From Bathymodiolus japonicus methanotrophic gill symbiont (GTDB taxonomy: Bacteria > Pseudomonadota > Gammaproteobacteria > Methylococcales > Methylomonadaceae): DNA of 64,000 bases. The stretch spans positions 1 to 64,000 of the forward strand of contig NZ_BLYC01000012.1 in assembly GCF_019721995.1 (NCBI RefSeq), in the 5' to 3' direction. Below, in pieces: positions 17,695-27,660 of the stretch. The notes under the pieces are model-generated. The model was given only the letters and a program-made list of their open reading frames with translations. It ran no database searches and was not told where the DNA came from. The translations under genes were made by a program, and so were the position numbers. The stretch's first letter is position 1. The number at the start of each line of letters is the position of its first letter.

Positions 17695-17962
17695 ACATTT
17701 TAATAGCGGCTAGGTTCATTTATTGCATCAGTTGGTTTTGGGTATCTAACTTATACAACAACATAAACACCATTCGAGCATAAATGTTTGTTGCAACATA
17801 TTCTGCTGCACCTTACATTGCTTCCCCAGGTGAGTAGTCCATTAGTCTATATGCTGGCCTGCGCTACGTAAATGAAGAGAAACGGAGGTTTCTCTTCTAT
17901 GTATTCAACCGCGCAGCCTTCCATGGCCTGCAAAATCCAGTATGACGGTTGTTATAACAATC
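17695..17962. other. intergenic stretch
   Basis: No gene or clear hairpin seen between the DUF2914 pseudogene start and the fsa stop. Confidence 0.35.
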
Positions 17963-18640
17963 TTAGCTGTTATAAGACAGTTTATCACCAAAAGCAGCTG
18001 ACCAGTCTTTATTAAACTTCTCTACCGCAGGTTGAACCGCTGGGAAATTAACCATTTGCTCAATCACATCAACAGGTAATGTAATCGCGCTACAACCCGT
18101 TGCCAAAACATCCATAACTTGCTGAGTCGACTTAAAACTTGCTGGAGTAAGAATGGTTGGTAAATCATGCACTTCTAATAAGTGCTGAATTTCCGCACAA
18201 ACACCCACACCATTATTATTAAGCGTATCAATACGATTTAGATAAGGTGACATATAATCAGCGCCATTTAATGCCGCTAAAAAACCTTGTTGTACTGTAT
18301 AAATAGCTGTTGCTAAAGTACGAATATTAGTATTACGTAATTGTTTCATTGCAGCCAAGCCAATAGGCGTAGTAGGAATTTTGACTGTAATATTTTTGTA
18401 TGGCATTGCTGATAGTTGCTTTGCTTCCTCAACAATACCATCAACAGTTGTACTTAATGCCTGTACAAAAAGTAGTGTATCCTCTCCTAAAACTTCTACA
18501 ATAGCTGGTAAAACATGATTAACGCCTGTACCAGAACCTGCCATAATTGATGGGTTAGTTGTGACCCCTTTTACCGGTAGATATTCGTTAATTTCAGCGA
18601 TTTTTTTTACGTCAGCTGTATCAAGTAATAATTGAAACAT
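17963..18640 (-). CDS. fsa: fructose-6-phosphate aldolase / transaldolase-like protein
   Basis: A 225-residue TIM-barrel of the short transaldolase family (FSA/TalC). LLLDTADVKKI and GVTTNPSIMA open the fold; the Schiff-base Lys is in NITVKIPTT (about residue 88); ATAIYTVQQGFLAALNGADY and TILTPASFKS follow. It interconverts sugar phosphates by C3 transfer or dihydroxyacetone addition, and in methanotrophs it belongs with the ribulose monophosphate rearrangement. It lies about 25 bases downstream of the pta remnant on the same strand, probably once one operon. Confidence 0.88.
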   Translation of the reverse strand: MFQLLLDTADVKKIAEINEYLPVKGVTTNPSIMAGSGTGVNHVLPAIVEVLGEDTLLFVQALSTTVDGIVEEAKQLSAMPYKNITVKIPTTPIGLAAMKQLRNTNIRTLATAIYTVQQGFLAALNGADYMSPYLNRIDTLNNNGVGVCAEIQHLLEVHDLPTILTPASFKSTQQVMDVLATGCSAITLPVDVIEQMVNFPAVQPAVEKFNKDWSAAFGDKLSYNS

Positions 18641-19200
18641 ATAGCTTAATCCTCTATTTTTAGTTTAGTTTTCAGATTGTGATTGTATGGCTGTCATAAC
18701 AACCGTATTTACGATATCGGTTACTGTACAGCCACGACTTAAATCATTTACAGGCTTATTCAAGCCTTGTAAAATTGGGTCTATTGCTATTGCACCAGAA
18801 GAGCGCCGCACAGCTTTATAGGTATTATTCCCGGTATTGAGGTCAGGAAAAATAAATACATTTGCCTGTCCTGCCACCTCACTATCAGGCAATTTTGTCC
18901 GCACAACGCTGGCATCGACTGCCGCATCATATTGCATCGGTCCTTCTATCTTTAATTCAGGATGAGACTTTCTGGCTATGGCCACTGCCTGACGTACTTT
19001 ATCCACTGCCTTTCCTTTACCTGATTCTCCCGTGGAATAAGACAGCATCGCGACACGAGGTGATATATTATACATCTTTGCAGTCGCAAGCACTCACTGC
19101 AATTTCAGCTAATTGTTGTGCATCTGGATCAGGGTTTATCGCACAATCGCCATAAACTAACACCCGATCTTCCAGGCACATAAAAAAAACACTAGATACT

Positions 19201-19495
19201 GCGGGGAGTCGCTATTTTTGCGAAAGCTTGTTTTGGGCATCCCAGCCCAAGCAAGCAGCAAAAACTTAACGCGACCACTTATGCCTCCGGCGGCCCCGAT
19301 TCGTCCTCGTCACCTCGTCCCGACCCAACAAGGGGTCGGAACATAGGCTCCAAATGACTTGACGCCGTGTCGGATGGCCTTTTATTTTGTCTCCACCTTC
19401 GCTAACGCTCAGACTCCGACAAAATAACGGCCCTACGGCTATCGCGGACTAAAAATCATCACTTCGCTTAGGCTCCGTTTCCCTGATTTTCAGCG
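19201..19495 (+). repeat. structured element, family C
   Basis: A 295-bp copy from GCGGGGAGTCGC to TTTTCAGCG. It lies inside the left target duplication of repeat D in pta: removing it restores CT+ATAGAA, the 8-bp duplication of D. So C arrived after D and made no duplication of its own. Confidence 0.95.
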
Positions 19496-19501
19496 ATAGA
19501 A

Positions 19502-19705
19502 CTGAAGTTTCCCAATAATTATTTATGGTAAAATTGAAACTATGCTACAACTATATGAAAAAAATAGTCTTTTCATTCGTTTCAAATGCTATTGCCTAAG
19601 GGGAATTAAGTAGGGGTTTGCTATAAACATGGCAAAACCACCTAAAATAAACCTCGATACACCAGCATTGTGTATTTCAGCTACTCAATAATTGGGAAAC
19701 CTCAG
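19502..19705 (+). repeat. MITE-like repeat D, full copy
   Basis: A 204-bp copy with CTGAAGTTTCCC ends in pta. The target duplication is CTATAGAA, its left copy later split by element C. Confidence 0.9.
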
Positions 19706-19915
19706 CTATAGAAGTACCTGGCTTGGTTTTAATAATCTGGAAGGCCGGGCGTATCGTATGCTGTGTGGTATGAACCGCTCCGGAAACCATGCCATCGGCA
19801 TGATTTAAATGCACCATCATGGTTCCAAAGTAACTAACATCGGTCATAATATCATAAGCCATATCATAATTTATACCTTTCTCTTTACGAAGCTTAAAAT
19901 ACGCACAGGCGCGCC

Positions 19916-20181
19916 ATGCTACCTCACGAAATTCCGGGACTCCTGTCGCCATAATTCGTTCACCTACGCAGCGGATGGGAGATGCCCTGAACGCCCTGCG
20001 TCCGCAACGACTACGCACAAAAGCCGCTTCGTCATTACTACCTCACTGGCTGGACGGCTATTCGGAATGCAATTCTTGCTCCTCTCGCGTGCTGCTAGCA
20101 CACGTCGAATCAGCAAATTGCCCTGTCGCCTATCAGGGACTAAAAATCAACACTTCGCTAAGCTCCGTTTCCATGATCTTC
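19916..20181 (+). repeat. structured element, family A, 3' truncated
   Basis: Begins CAGGCGCGCC and runs to CCATGATCTT, where the end of an ISa element cuts it about 15 bp short. Confidence 0.9.
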
Positions 20182-20400
20182 CATCAGTGTTCCCATTGAA
20201 AGAAGAAGCACCTAAACAAAGCAGCCTATAACCTACCTGAAGGTAGCACCACTCGAATATCTCCATCTTTTTGATTTTAATCACTTATAACAGCAAATAG
20301 ACACTCTGTAGGCACCGTAAAAGAACAACAAATAATTTCAAATAAAGCTTGCAATTGCCGAAAAAAATTTTCTAAAAATTTCATCAGTGTTACCCTATCA

Positions 20401-20660
20401 CATGCGCGCCATGCTACCTCACGAAATTCCGGGACTCCTGTCGCCGTAATTCGTTCACCTACGCAGCGAATAGGAGATGCTCCAGCCGCCCTGCGTCCGC
20501 CACAGACTGAGCACAAAGCAGCTCAGTCATGGCTACCTCAAATGGCTCTACGGCTATTCGGGATAAAATTTTAGCCTCCCTCGCGCGCTATCGCGCACTT
20601 CGGATTGGAAAATTTCCCTGCGCCTTCTGGAGACTATCAGCCCATCCGGGGCTGACAGCG
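20401..20660 (+). repeat. structured element, family B
   Basis: A 260-bp copy, start CATGCGCGCC (one base off the usual CAGGCGCGCC), end GCTGACAGCG. Sits between CCTATCA and ATTGAGG of the ISa end, no duplication. Confidence 0.93.
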
Positions 20661-20792
20661 ATTGAGGCCGTGAAACTAACCTCGCCACAAGAGAGCTCAT
20701 AAAGCACTGTAAAGACATTCCTGTTATTATTGCGTTTTGAACTGCCCGAATGGTATACGAGCTGATACGAGATATTCTTGCCTGGAAAAATA

Positions 20793-21072
20793 CAGGCGCG
20801 CCATGCTACCTCACGAAATTCTGGGACTCCTGTCGCCATAATTCGTTCACCTACGCAGCGGATGGGAGATGCCCTGAACGCCCTGCGTCCGCAACGACTA
20901 CGCACAAAAGCCGCTTCGTCATTACTACCTCACTGGCTGGACGGCTATTCGGAATGCAATTCTTGCTCCTCTCGCGTGCTGCTAGCACACGTCGAATCAG
21001 CGAATTGCCCTGTCGCCTATCAGGGGCTAAAAATCACCACTTCGCTAAGCTCCGTTTCCATGATTTTCAGCG
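20793..21072 (+). repeat. structured element, family A
   Basis: A 280-bp copy. The empty site in another ISa copy (near 14010) reads CTGGAAAAATAATGGATTC; the element lies between AAATA and ATGG with no base gained or lost. Confidence 0.95.
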
Positions 21073-21339
21073 ATGGATTCACAAAACGATCTCGTTTTTG
21101 AGCCTGTTGCTGCCTAATCTCCAGAGCCTCGCTATATTTTTTATCCGATGGATGAATCAATTCTGGCTGTTGTGTTTTTGAAATCTCTTCAAACACGCGC
21201 ATTAAATTATAGCTCATTGCAGTCAGGCGCATTTGATTTTCAAGTGAGCGGGTATTGGAAGACCAAGCTTTAGTTTCCTTGAAATTACTTTTACTCGATG
21301 TTCAAGTTTTTCCAGCCCATTGCCATCAAACTCTTACCT

Positions 21340-23025
21340 TCACCCAGCAGAACAATACTTTAATGATGGTGTTGGCTCTAAGCGCCCTCGCTGAAAATCA
21401 TGGAACGGAGCTTAGCGAAGTGGTGATTTTTAGTCCCTGATAGGCGACAGGGCAATTCGCTGATTCGACGTGTGCTAGCAGCACGCGAGAGGAGCAAGAA
21501 TTGCATTCCGAATAGCCGTCCAGCCAGTGAGGTAGTAATGACGAAGCGGCTTTTGTGCGTAGTCGTTGCGGACGCAGGGCGTTCAGGGCATCTCCCATCC
21601 GCTGCGTAGGTGAACGAATTATGGCGACAGGAGTCCCGGAATTTCGTGAGGTAGCATGGCGCGCCTGAAATCTCTGCCAATCATATGTTTTCCTGATGGC
21701 ATCAGTTGAAACACATCCTTTATTAATTCACCTAACTCTTTCAGCTTATCACCAGGATCTGGAAACTCTAGCAATGACGTGATGAACTCAAGCAGTACAT
21801 CCATTTGAGACTTGCGCTGTAAGCTTCCTACGGTATACGCAGGTAGTTTGCTTTCAATGCGGGCTATTTGCTCTGGGTGAAGGAGAAGGCAATGGTCAAA
21901 CAAAAGACTCAGAATCAGGCCACGGCTTGATCCCTCTTCATCTAATTGTTTGGCCTCACGCCCCCATCCTTCATAAAGCTTCCAGTCCTCAAAGAAAACC
22001 TCAATCAGCCATCTCAACGTATAGGCTTGAATAATATCTTGTGTGCGCCAAGTCAGGTCTGTCGCCACTAAATAGCGATAGTCGTTTTCACCCTCATATT
22101 TTAAGGCAATGACAAAGCGTTTTTTACTGTGAGAACTCACCTTCAATCGTGCACTGCTGACAGTCACTTTAATCTCTTTGCCGCCACGTACACGTATTAT
22201 CTGATCAATGCCTTTGTTAATCGAATTAAAGTAGCTCTCGACTGACCTTATTCTACCTCTATATTCAATATTTTGGTTTTTACGTAATTGGCTAATCACC
22301 TGCGAGCCTCCAGATTCTTTAGCGGCTTCGTCCATAAAGGCTTTTTCACCATACAGCGCATCAGCCAGTACGCCTTTAATTTTAATCAGGCTATGCGCAA
22401 CTTTAAACTCTTTTAATAAGCCTAATGCAATCTCTGTTTTGGTCGGGTAGGCACTGTCACGTTCAGGCTTAATAGGCCGATCTTTTTTTGCTATACCGCT
22501 CTTTTTCAACCGTTTATCTTCTTTATCCCACTGCTTTAAGGCTGGATCCGGCATATAAAAGAAAAAACCGACAGGCACTGTAATGGATGAGGTAACTAGC
22601 AGCAATAATACTATCGTTTGTCCATTAACATACCCGCCGGAGCCTTTGTGTTTCTGCTTGTAAACCTTATAAATACGTTTTGTAGACTTAGATCGTGCTC
22701 GGTCTGATTCATCAAAGGCCAACACACCTTCAGTAATGCCATAACGTTTTAAAATTAAGACCACACTCACCCGTAGCAACCAGTCCCAGGGTATACTTGC
22801 TTTACAAAACACCCAGGATAATGCGGCTACTTTGCAGTCTCCAAGGCTTGCTCGCTCAAACTTAGCCCAGCAAACAGAGTTCATTAGCAGTATGCCCGTT
22901 AAACAAGTGCCCAACCAAGCGGCTTGAATCCGTGTCAAAGCGGCTCCGGGTTTTAGCTGATTGAGCGCATCATTTAAATCGTCAATATAGCTTTGGATAA
23001 AGGTGGCTGGGGCATTCATTAACAT
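21340..23025 (-). pseudogene. ISb transposase, interrupted by element A
   Basis: IS4-family transposase, 468 residues when element A is removed. N-terminal MLMNAPATFIQSYIDDLNDA; first catalytic Asp in VLAFDESDRARS; second in KGVLADALYGEKAF; Y-R-E-K motif in YTLRWLIEVFFEDWK. Family-A element 21389-21667 interrupts the last 20 codons after MIGRD. Excising it exactly gives 1407 bases (469 codons) and a natural end EPTPSLKYCSAG. As it stands the protein gains a short foreign tail, so activity is uncertain but not excluded. Confidence 0.88.
21389..21667 (-). repeat. structured element, family A, inverted
   Basis: A 279-bp copy inside the ISb transposase gene, in the sense of that gene. Flanks join as AGAGATTT|AGGGCGC with the frame restored and no duplication. 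Confidence 0.95.
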
Positions 23026-24201
23026 GGGCTTACACCGATAAAATTACAACAACCTCAGAATACCTGATTTTACCTTCTCAATATCAAAAACTTGAACATC
23101 GAGTTTTAGTGTTATTGAATGTCTTTTCAATCGTCCATCGCTTGAAATACAGCATGGCAATGGTTCCAGGGTTAATAGTCATTGGCAAGGTTGTCACAAA
23201 CCGGTGAAGTTTTCCGGTTTCTGGATCACGGTAATCCACCACGTTAAATTTGATGCCCTTGTTTTCGTACACACTGTATGCTTCAACTCCTGTATTGATC
23301 TCATGCTGGGAGTCAAAAGGGATAGACTCAACCAGAGTCGCAATTGAATTTTCTTTTAGCATTGAAATCATGTAATTAGCATGTCGTTTCTGCCGATCCC
23401 ACCAGATAAAGTCGGTGACGGCTTTATCGTAGACATAGAGATGTCTCTGAGTTCCGTTTGTCACCAGACAAAAAAATCTGAGCAACCCACTTCTGAGATT
23501 CAACGCGTAAATCTCCCCGGCCGCATAAACTTTCCCCTTGCTGTTTTTTTCAGTACGGCAGGCATGATCAATAAAATGTCCATCCGCTGCTTCTATGGTG
23601 TATTCGTCAAGTTCTGGGAATGCTTTAAGATAATCAATGCCTTGCGATAGCAGTGTTTCAGCGTGAAGATGATAGCTCTGCTGTTCAAATGCCTCAAGCA
23701 TACTTGTTCGTCTATGCGACTTCAGTGATTCAAAATACGTTGAGTGGGGAAGCAGCTGGCCATAAATCTGTTCATTGGTTTGGAGGAAATGACGACCACT
23801 ATCGACTACACTGATACAGCGTAATAACCCAAGGCGAATAAAGTCGATATCCTTCAACTCTGGGCATGAACGAGCCCACAAAGGATGACGCTCTGCTAAC
23901 AGGGCACGTTCCATACTTTCATTGCAGTGTTGGTGAATATGTTCAGAGAGTGGTAGGTCTTTAAGCATGGGTGATATCCGTTTATGAGGTGATTAAAACG
24001 GAAATTTTTAGAAAATTTTTTTCGGCAATTGCAAGCTTTATTTGAAATTATTTGTTGTTTTTTTACGGTGCCTACAGAGTGTCTATTTGCTGTTATAAGT
24101 GATTAAAATCAAAAAGATGGAAATATTCGAGTGGTGCTACCTTCAGGTAGGTCATAGGCTGCTTTGTTTAGGTACTTCTTCTTTCAATGGGAACACTGAT
24201 G

Positions 24202-24284
24202 ATAAACATGGCAAAACCACCTAAAATAAACCTCGATACACCAGCATTGTGTATTTCAGCTACTCAATAATTGGGAAACTTCAG
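24202..24284 (+). repeat. repeat D, right 83 bp
   Basis: From ATAAACATGGC to GGGAAACTTCAG. It abuts the end of ISa copy 2. ATAAACAT at the junction is the same D site joined to ISa at 32373 and 51917. Confidence 0.85.
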
Positions 24285-24816
24285 ATATCAACTTTAGCCT
24301 GCTTTAAGCGCTTCTCAGCGCTGAGTGTTTCCTGTCTTATCTGCTGGGGGCGTAGCTTCAATTTATTTAACTCAGTTTCTAGCTTGCTTAATTTATCATT
24401 CAGCGTGCGCAACATTCCTTTTGAGTTAACGATCTGCAATGCTAGTTGTTGTTCTGAATAGTGCTGGTCCGGATTAAATAACTCTGCATACTCCCGGATC
24501 ATTGTGGAAGTTGGCTTATTTCTTAGTGTTTCTGCTGCAGTCTTCAATATGTCTTGATAGTAACCGGCTAGAAACGTAAACCATTGCTGATCAGCGATAT
24601 TTTCATCCGACAGTTGATACAGGTTCATCTCTCTGGCTTTACTTTCTGGGTCGACTCCTGGCTTAGCTGCCAGCTTATCCATTTTCTCTTGCAAGCTATC
24701 ACGTGAGATGTCGAACGAAACCACCTGCCCAGTAGTGACCTCGGCACAGACAATACTCTGAAATGAAAAAAACTAACACCAAAAGCACACAAAAATAGCA
24801 AGTGTTTAATATGCAA
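24285..24816 (-). pseudogene. MscK/KefA-like mechanosensitive channel, N-terminal fragment
   Basis: A start near 24816 gives a signal-like segment HIKHLLFLCAFGVSFF, then a frameshift in the T-run near 24765, then AEVTTGQVVSFDISRDSLQE and a helical, Lys/Glu/Gln-rich region (DKLSKLETELNKLKLRPQQI). This matches the periplasmic porin-like N-terminus of MscK-type channels. The membrane and MscS parts are missing; repeat D cuts the gene at 24284. Assignment rests on the coiled-coil pattern and is moderate. Confidence 0.55.
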
Positions 24817-24993
24817 AATAAATCCTCCTCAAAAATTCTTCCTGATCACCCAGCTCTGAACACCCTACCTACAAAAAATACGTCTGAATTAGGCATACGC
24901 ATGCCTAGTCACGTGAAGTATAATAATCCTACGGAAATTGAAGAATACACCTTAACCCTAGAAAACATAGTTGATCGCCATGCAGCTTACTAA
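24811..24993 (+). CDS. hypothetical 60-residue protein
   Basis: ATG at 24811, stop at the edge of repeat D. The product reads HPALNTLPTKNTSELGIRMP, then EIEEYTLTLENIVDRHAAY. It is divergent from the mscK-like fragment. No family recognised. The stop codon lies within the 9-bp target duplication of D, so the insertion did not alter the protein. It may be a small regulator or a fragment. Confidence 0.4.
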   Translation: MQNKSSSKILPDHPALNTLPTKNTSELGIRMPSHVKYNNPTEIEEYTLTLENIVDRHAAY

Positions 24994-25207
24994 GCTGAAG
25001 TTTCCCAATAATTATTTATGGTAAAATTGAAACTATGCTACAACTATATGAAAAAAATAGTCTTTTCATTCGGTTCAAATGCTATTGCCTAAGGGGAATT
25101 AAGTAGGGGTTTGCTATAAACATGGCAAAACCACCTAAAATAAACCTCGATACACCAGCATGGTGTATTTCAGCTACTCAATAATTGGGAAACTTCAGCT
25201 TACTAAG
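24986..25207 (+). repeat. repeat D, full copy with 9-bp target duplication
   Basis: D itself is 24995-25198 (204 bp). CTTACTAAG is duplicated at 24986-24994 and 25199-25207. This is the cleanest example that D transposes like a classical DNA element. Confidence 0.93.
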
Positions 25208-25365
25208 CAACTGAATATTTAATAAAATGATCATAAACACTTACCACCTGCTGGGTGAGTATACCCCGCTTCATGATTTTGTGAATAAATCTGCGTACTC
25301 AACTGCGAGTTTTAGCTTAATGATAGCCCATATTCGTTCTATTTCTCAGTATCGAGCCGTAAGTC
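25208..25365. promoter_or_regulatory. nadB upstream region
   Basis: AT-rich leader after repeat D. It should hold the nadB promoter; no unambiguous motif can be assigned by eye. Confidence 0.3.
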
Positions 25366-26973
25366 ATGCCTAAGAAGCAAAGCTACGATGTACTCATTAT
25401 AGGAAGTGGAGGAGCAGGCCTAAGCCTGGCACTTAAACTGGCAGACCGGTACCAGGTTGCAGTGTTATCCAAATTTGCACTGACAGAAGGCAGCACCTAT
25501 TATGCCCAAGGTGGTATCTCTGCAGTACTGGACTCTCAGCCGACATCAATTGAATCGCATATACAAGATACCATCATTTCCGGCGCTGGTTTATGTGACC
25601 CCGAGATAGTCAGGCTGACAGTCGAGTATGGCAAAAAAAGTATCGACTTTTTGCGTCATCAAGGTATGTCTTTTACCGAAAGACAAAATAAAAAAGGCGA
25701 TGCTGAATTACACCTAAACCAGGAAGGCGGGCATTCAGAACGGCGTATCGTGCATCATGATGACGCAACCGGGAAAGCGCTCTCGTTATCACTGATAGAT
25801 AAAGCTAGGCGACACCCTAATATCGTATTACTAGAACATCACAACGCCATTGATTTAATTACCGCGCATAAGCTGGGCTTTAAGCAGCAACGCATCTTAG
25901 GTGCCTATGTTTTAGATACACATAGTAAACAGGTAAAAACCTTTACAGCAAGCACCGTTGCACTTGCCACTGGTGGTGCGAACAAAGTCTACCTGTATAC
26001 CACAAACCCGCATATATCCACCGGTGACGGCATTGCCCTGGCCTGGCGTGCGGGCTGTCGTATTGCCAATATGGAATTTATGCAGTTCCACCCGACATGC
26101 CTGTATCACCCGGATAACAATTCATTTTTAATCAGCGAAGCAGTGCGCGGTGAAGGCGGTAAATTGATATTACCCAATGGTTCAACGTTTATGCAGCACT
26201 ATGACGCTAGAGCCGAACTCGCACCGCGGGATATTGTTGCCCGTGCCATCGATCATCAAATCAAGAAACACGGAATAGATTGCGTGTATCTGGATATTAG
26301 CCATAAACCTGCCGTGTTTATTAAAAGTCACTTTCCATCGATTTATCAACAATGTCTTAAACTTAATATTGATATTACCAAAAGCCCAATTCCAGTCGTG
26401 CCTGCCGCCCACTATACCTGTGGTGGTGTAATGACCGACAGCTATGCAAAAACCGATATCGCCGGTCTTTACGCCCTGGGAGAGGTCGCACATACAGGAC
26501 TTCACGGTGCGAATCGTATGGCGAGTAATTCATTATTAGAATGCCTGGTGTTTGCCGAGCGTGCCAGAGAAGACATTCTGAGACATAAACTTGATGAATC
26601 TATGCCCGTCATTCCAGACTGGGATGAATCACAAGTGATAGACTCGGATGAAGAAGTCATGATTGCACACAACTGGGACGAGTTGCGCCGTTTTATGTGG
26701 GATTATGTCGGCATAGTGCGTAGCAACAAACGCCTGCACAGAGCAGCTCACCGTCTGGAATTATTGAAAAATGAAATAGCCGATTACTATCATCATTACC
26801 GTATCAGCAACGATTTATTAGAACTACGCAACCTGGTAATTGTTGCTGACTTGATTATCCAAAGTGCCCTGGCACGTAAAGAAAGCCGTGGCTTGCACTA
26901 TACTCAGGATTACCCTGAACTAGATACCACCCAGAATCCAAAAAATACCATATTAACGCCGCCAGTTGACTAA
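25366..26973 (+). CDS. nadB: L-aspartate oxidase
   Basis: A 535-residue FAD enzyme oxidising aspartate to iminoaspartate, the first step of de novo NAD synthesis. FAD-binding DVLIIGSGGAGLSLALKLA at the N-terminus, TEGSTYYAQGGISAVLD, GHSERRIVHHDDATGKAL, GGANKVYLYTTNPHISTGDG, HPTCLYHP, RGEGGKLILP, ARAELAPRDIVARAID and GEVAHTGLHGANRMASNSLL are all in place, with the C-terminal helical domain. Length is typical. Stands alone here; nadA and nadC are not in the window. Confidence 0.96.
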   Translation: MPKKQSYDVLIIGSGGAGLSLALKLADRYQVAVLSKFALTEGSTYYAQGGISAVLDSQPTSIESHIQDTIISGAGLCDPEIVRLTVEYGKKSIDFLRHQGMSFTERQNKKGDAELHLNQEGGHSERRIVHHDDATGKALSLSLIDKARRHPNIVLLEHHNAIDLITAHKLGFKQQRILGAYVLDTHSKQVKTFTASTVALATGGANKVYLYTTNPHISTGDGIALAWRAGCRIANMEFMQFHPTCLYHPDNNSFLISEAVRGEGGKLILPNGSTFMQHYDARAELAPRDIVARAIDHQIKKHGIDCVYLDISHKPAVFIKSHFPSIYQQCLKLNIDITKSPIPVVPAAHYTCGGVMTDSYAKTDIAGLYALGEVAHTGLHGANRMASNSLLECLVFAERAREDILRHKLDESMPVIPDWDESQVIDSDEEVMIAHNWDELRRFMWDYVGIVRSNKRLHRAAHRLELLKNEIADYYHHYRISNDLLELRNLVIVADLIIQSALARKESRGLHYTQDYPELDTTQNPKNTILTPPVD

Positions 26974-27066
26974 AGCTTATAATTTGTTTTTTTGTATTAA
27001 AGAGAATAGAGACAACTGAGGAAAGGCATATGCACAGGTTGAGCAAATTATTACTCAACCGAAACT

Positions 27067-27357
27067 CAGGCGCGCCATGCTACCTCACAACATTCTGGGA
27101 CTCCTGTCACCAACATTCATTCGCCTACGCAGCGAATGGGAGATGCCCTGGTCGCCCTGCGTCCGTCTCAACTACTCAACTACGCACAAAACCCTGCTCA
27201 GTTAAGTCTACCTCAAATGGCTGGACGGCTATTCGGAATGCAATTCTTGCCTCCCTCGCGCGCTACTAGCGCACTTCGGATCAGCGAATTGCCCTGTCGC
27301 CTACCAGAGACTAAAAATCATCACTCCGCTTAGGCTCCGTTTCCCTGATTTTAAGCG
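27067..27357 (+). repeat. structured element, family A' (longest copy)
   Basis: A 291-bp copy, start CAGGCGCGCC, end GATTTTAAGCG. Diverged from the main A group in paired positions (for example GCGCTACTAGCGC in place of CGTGCTGCTAGCACACG). Confidence 0.92.
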
Positions 27358-27374
27358 TACGCTGAGTAGTTACC
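27358..27374. repeat. MITE F end remnant
   Basis: ACGCTGAGTAGTTACC matches the inverted end of MITE F at 32134-32311 and abuts element A'. Confidence 0.6.
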
Positions 27375-27477
27375 ACAGACTTTTATCCATAAAGGCACTA
27401 ATGACCGCTGGCGTGATATCCTGCAAAAAGACGAGTCATTATTATATCAACAATATGCAGAACAAGAGCTTGGTTAA
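27375..27477 (+). pseudogene. possible sulfotransferase, C-terminal remnant
   Basis: A short frame reads TFIHKGTNDRWRDILQKDES then LLYQQYAEQELG and a stop. The KG--DRWRD pattern close to a C-terminus resembles P-loop sulfotransferases. Everything upstream is replaced by MITE F and element A'. Confidence 0.4.
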
Positions 27478-27660
27478 GAATGTTCCCAATGGCTAGTAAC
27501 TGGCACAATGCCTAATCTGAAATTGTAAACAGAAGTACATATCAAAGCCCATATATAATTTACCCTATTAGAATTTAAAAATTTCAATGTGCTGACATGA
27601 TTTTTATTTTATACTTGTATGTTGATTAATATTTATTAAGTTGCATTTATAGAGGAAACC

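Larger units (their letters stand above)
18665..19915 (-). pseudogene. pta: phosphate acetyltransferase, broken by C and D elements
   Basis: Minus-strand pieces: 19915-19706 reads RKEKGINYDMAYDIM, YFGTMMVHLNHADGMVSGAV and RPAFQIIKTKPGTSI. Elements D (19502-19705) and C (19201-19495) follow, then [20 protein letters not shown]. After a one-base frameshift near 19090 it continues [40 protein letters not shown] and ends near 18665. This is the C-terminal catalytic domain of Pta (acetyl-CoA to acetyl phosphate). The N-terminal part is lost at element A (19916). TSI/VSS joins in frame once the insertions are removed. Confidence 0.88.
21294..23103 (-). mobile_element. ISb, IS4-family, carrying element A
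   Basis: Ends CTCGATGTTCAAG on both sides (inverted), flanked by TTTTA duplications inside the ISa transposase gene. Without element A (279 bp) it measures about 1.53 kb. The same ISa site holds MITE E at 14237 and an ISb end at 41590. Confidence 0.88.
21073..23968 (-). pseudogene. ISa transposase, split by ISb
   Basis: The N-terminal 290 or so codons (23968-23104) are open, with an internal loss near FCLVTNGTQRH where 22 residues found in the intact copies are missing. ISb then interrupts after FNNTK, and the C-terminal part (MRLTAMSYNLMRVFEEISK) continues at 21232-21073 before element A. The first DDE Asp (ADGHFIDH) and half of the Y-R-E-K motif are visible. Confidence 0.85.
20182..24201 (-). 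mobile_element. ISa copy 2 with extended terminal repeat, carrying B, A, ISb
   Basis: An ISa element on the minus strand whose transposase-distal side has an extra inverted copy of the first ~204 bp of ISa (20182-20386), so both outer ends are the same 204-bp sequence. The same architecture occurs at 51918-53941. Inside lie B (20401-20660), A (20793-21072) and ISb (21294-23103), itself holding another A. Confidence 0.82.

Noticed and set aside
20793-21072. A/B elements as integron attC cassettes
   Set aside because: No GTTRRRY core sites or cassette genes, and the copies are scattered singly inside unrelated genes, not in arrays.
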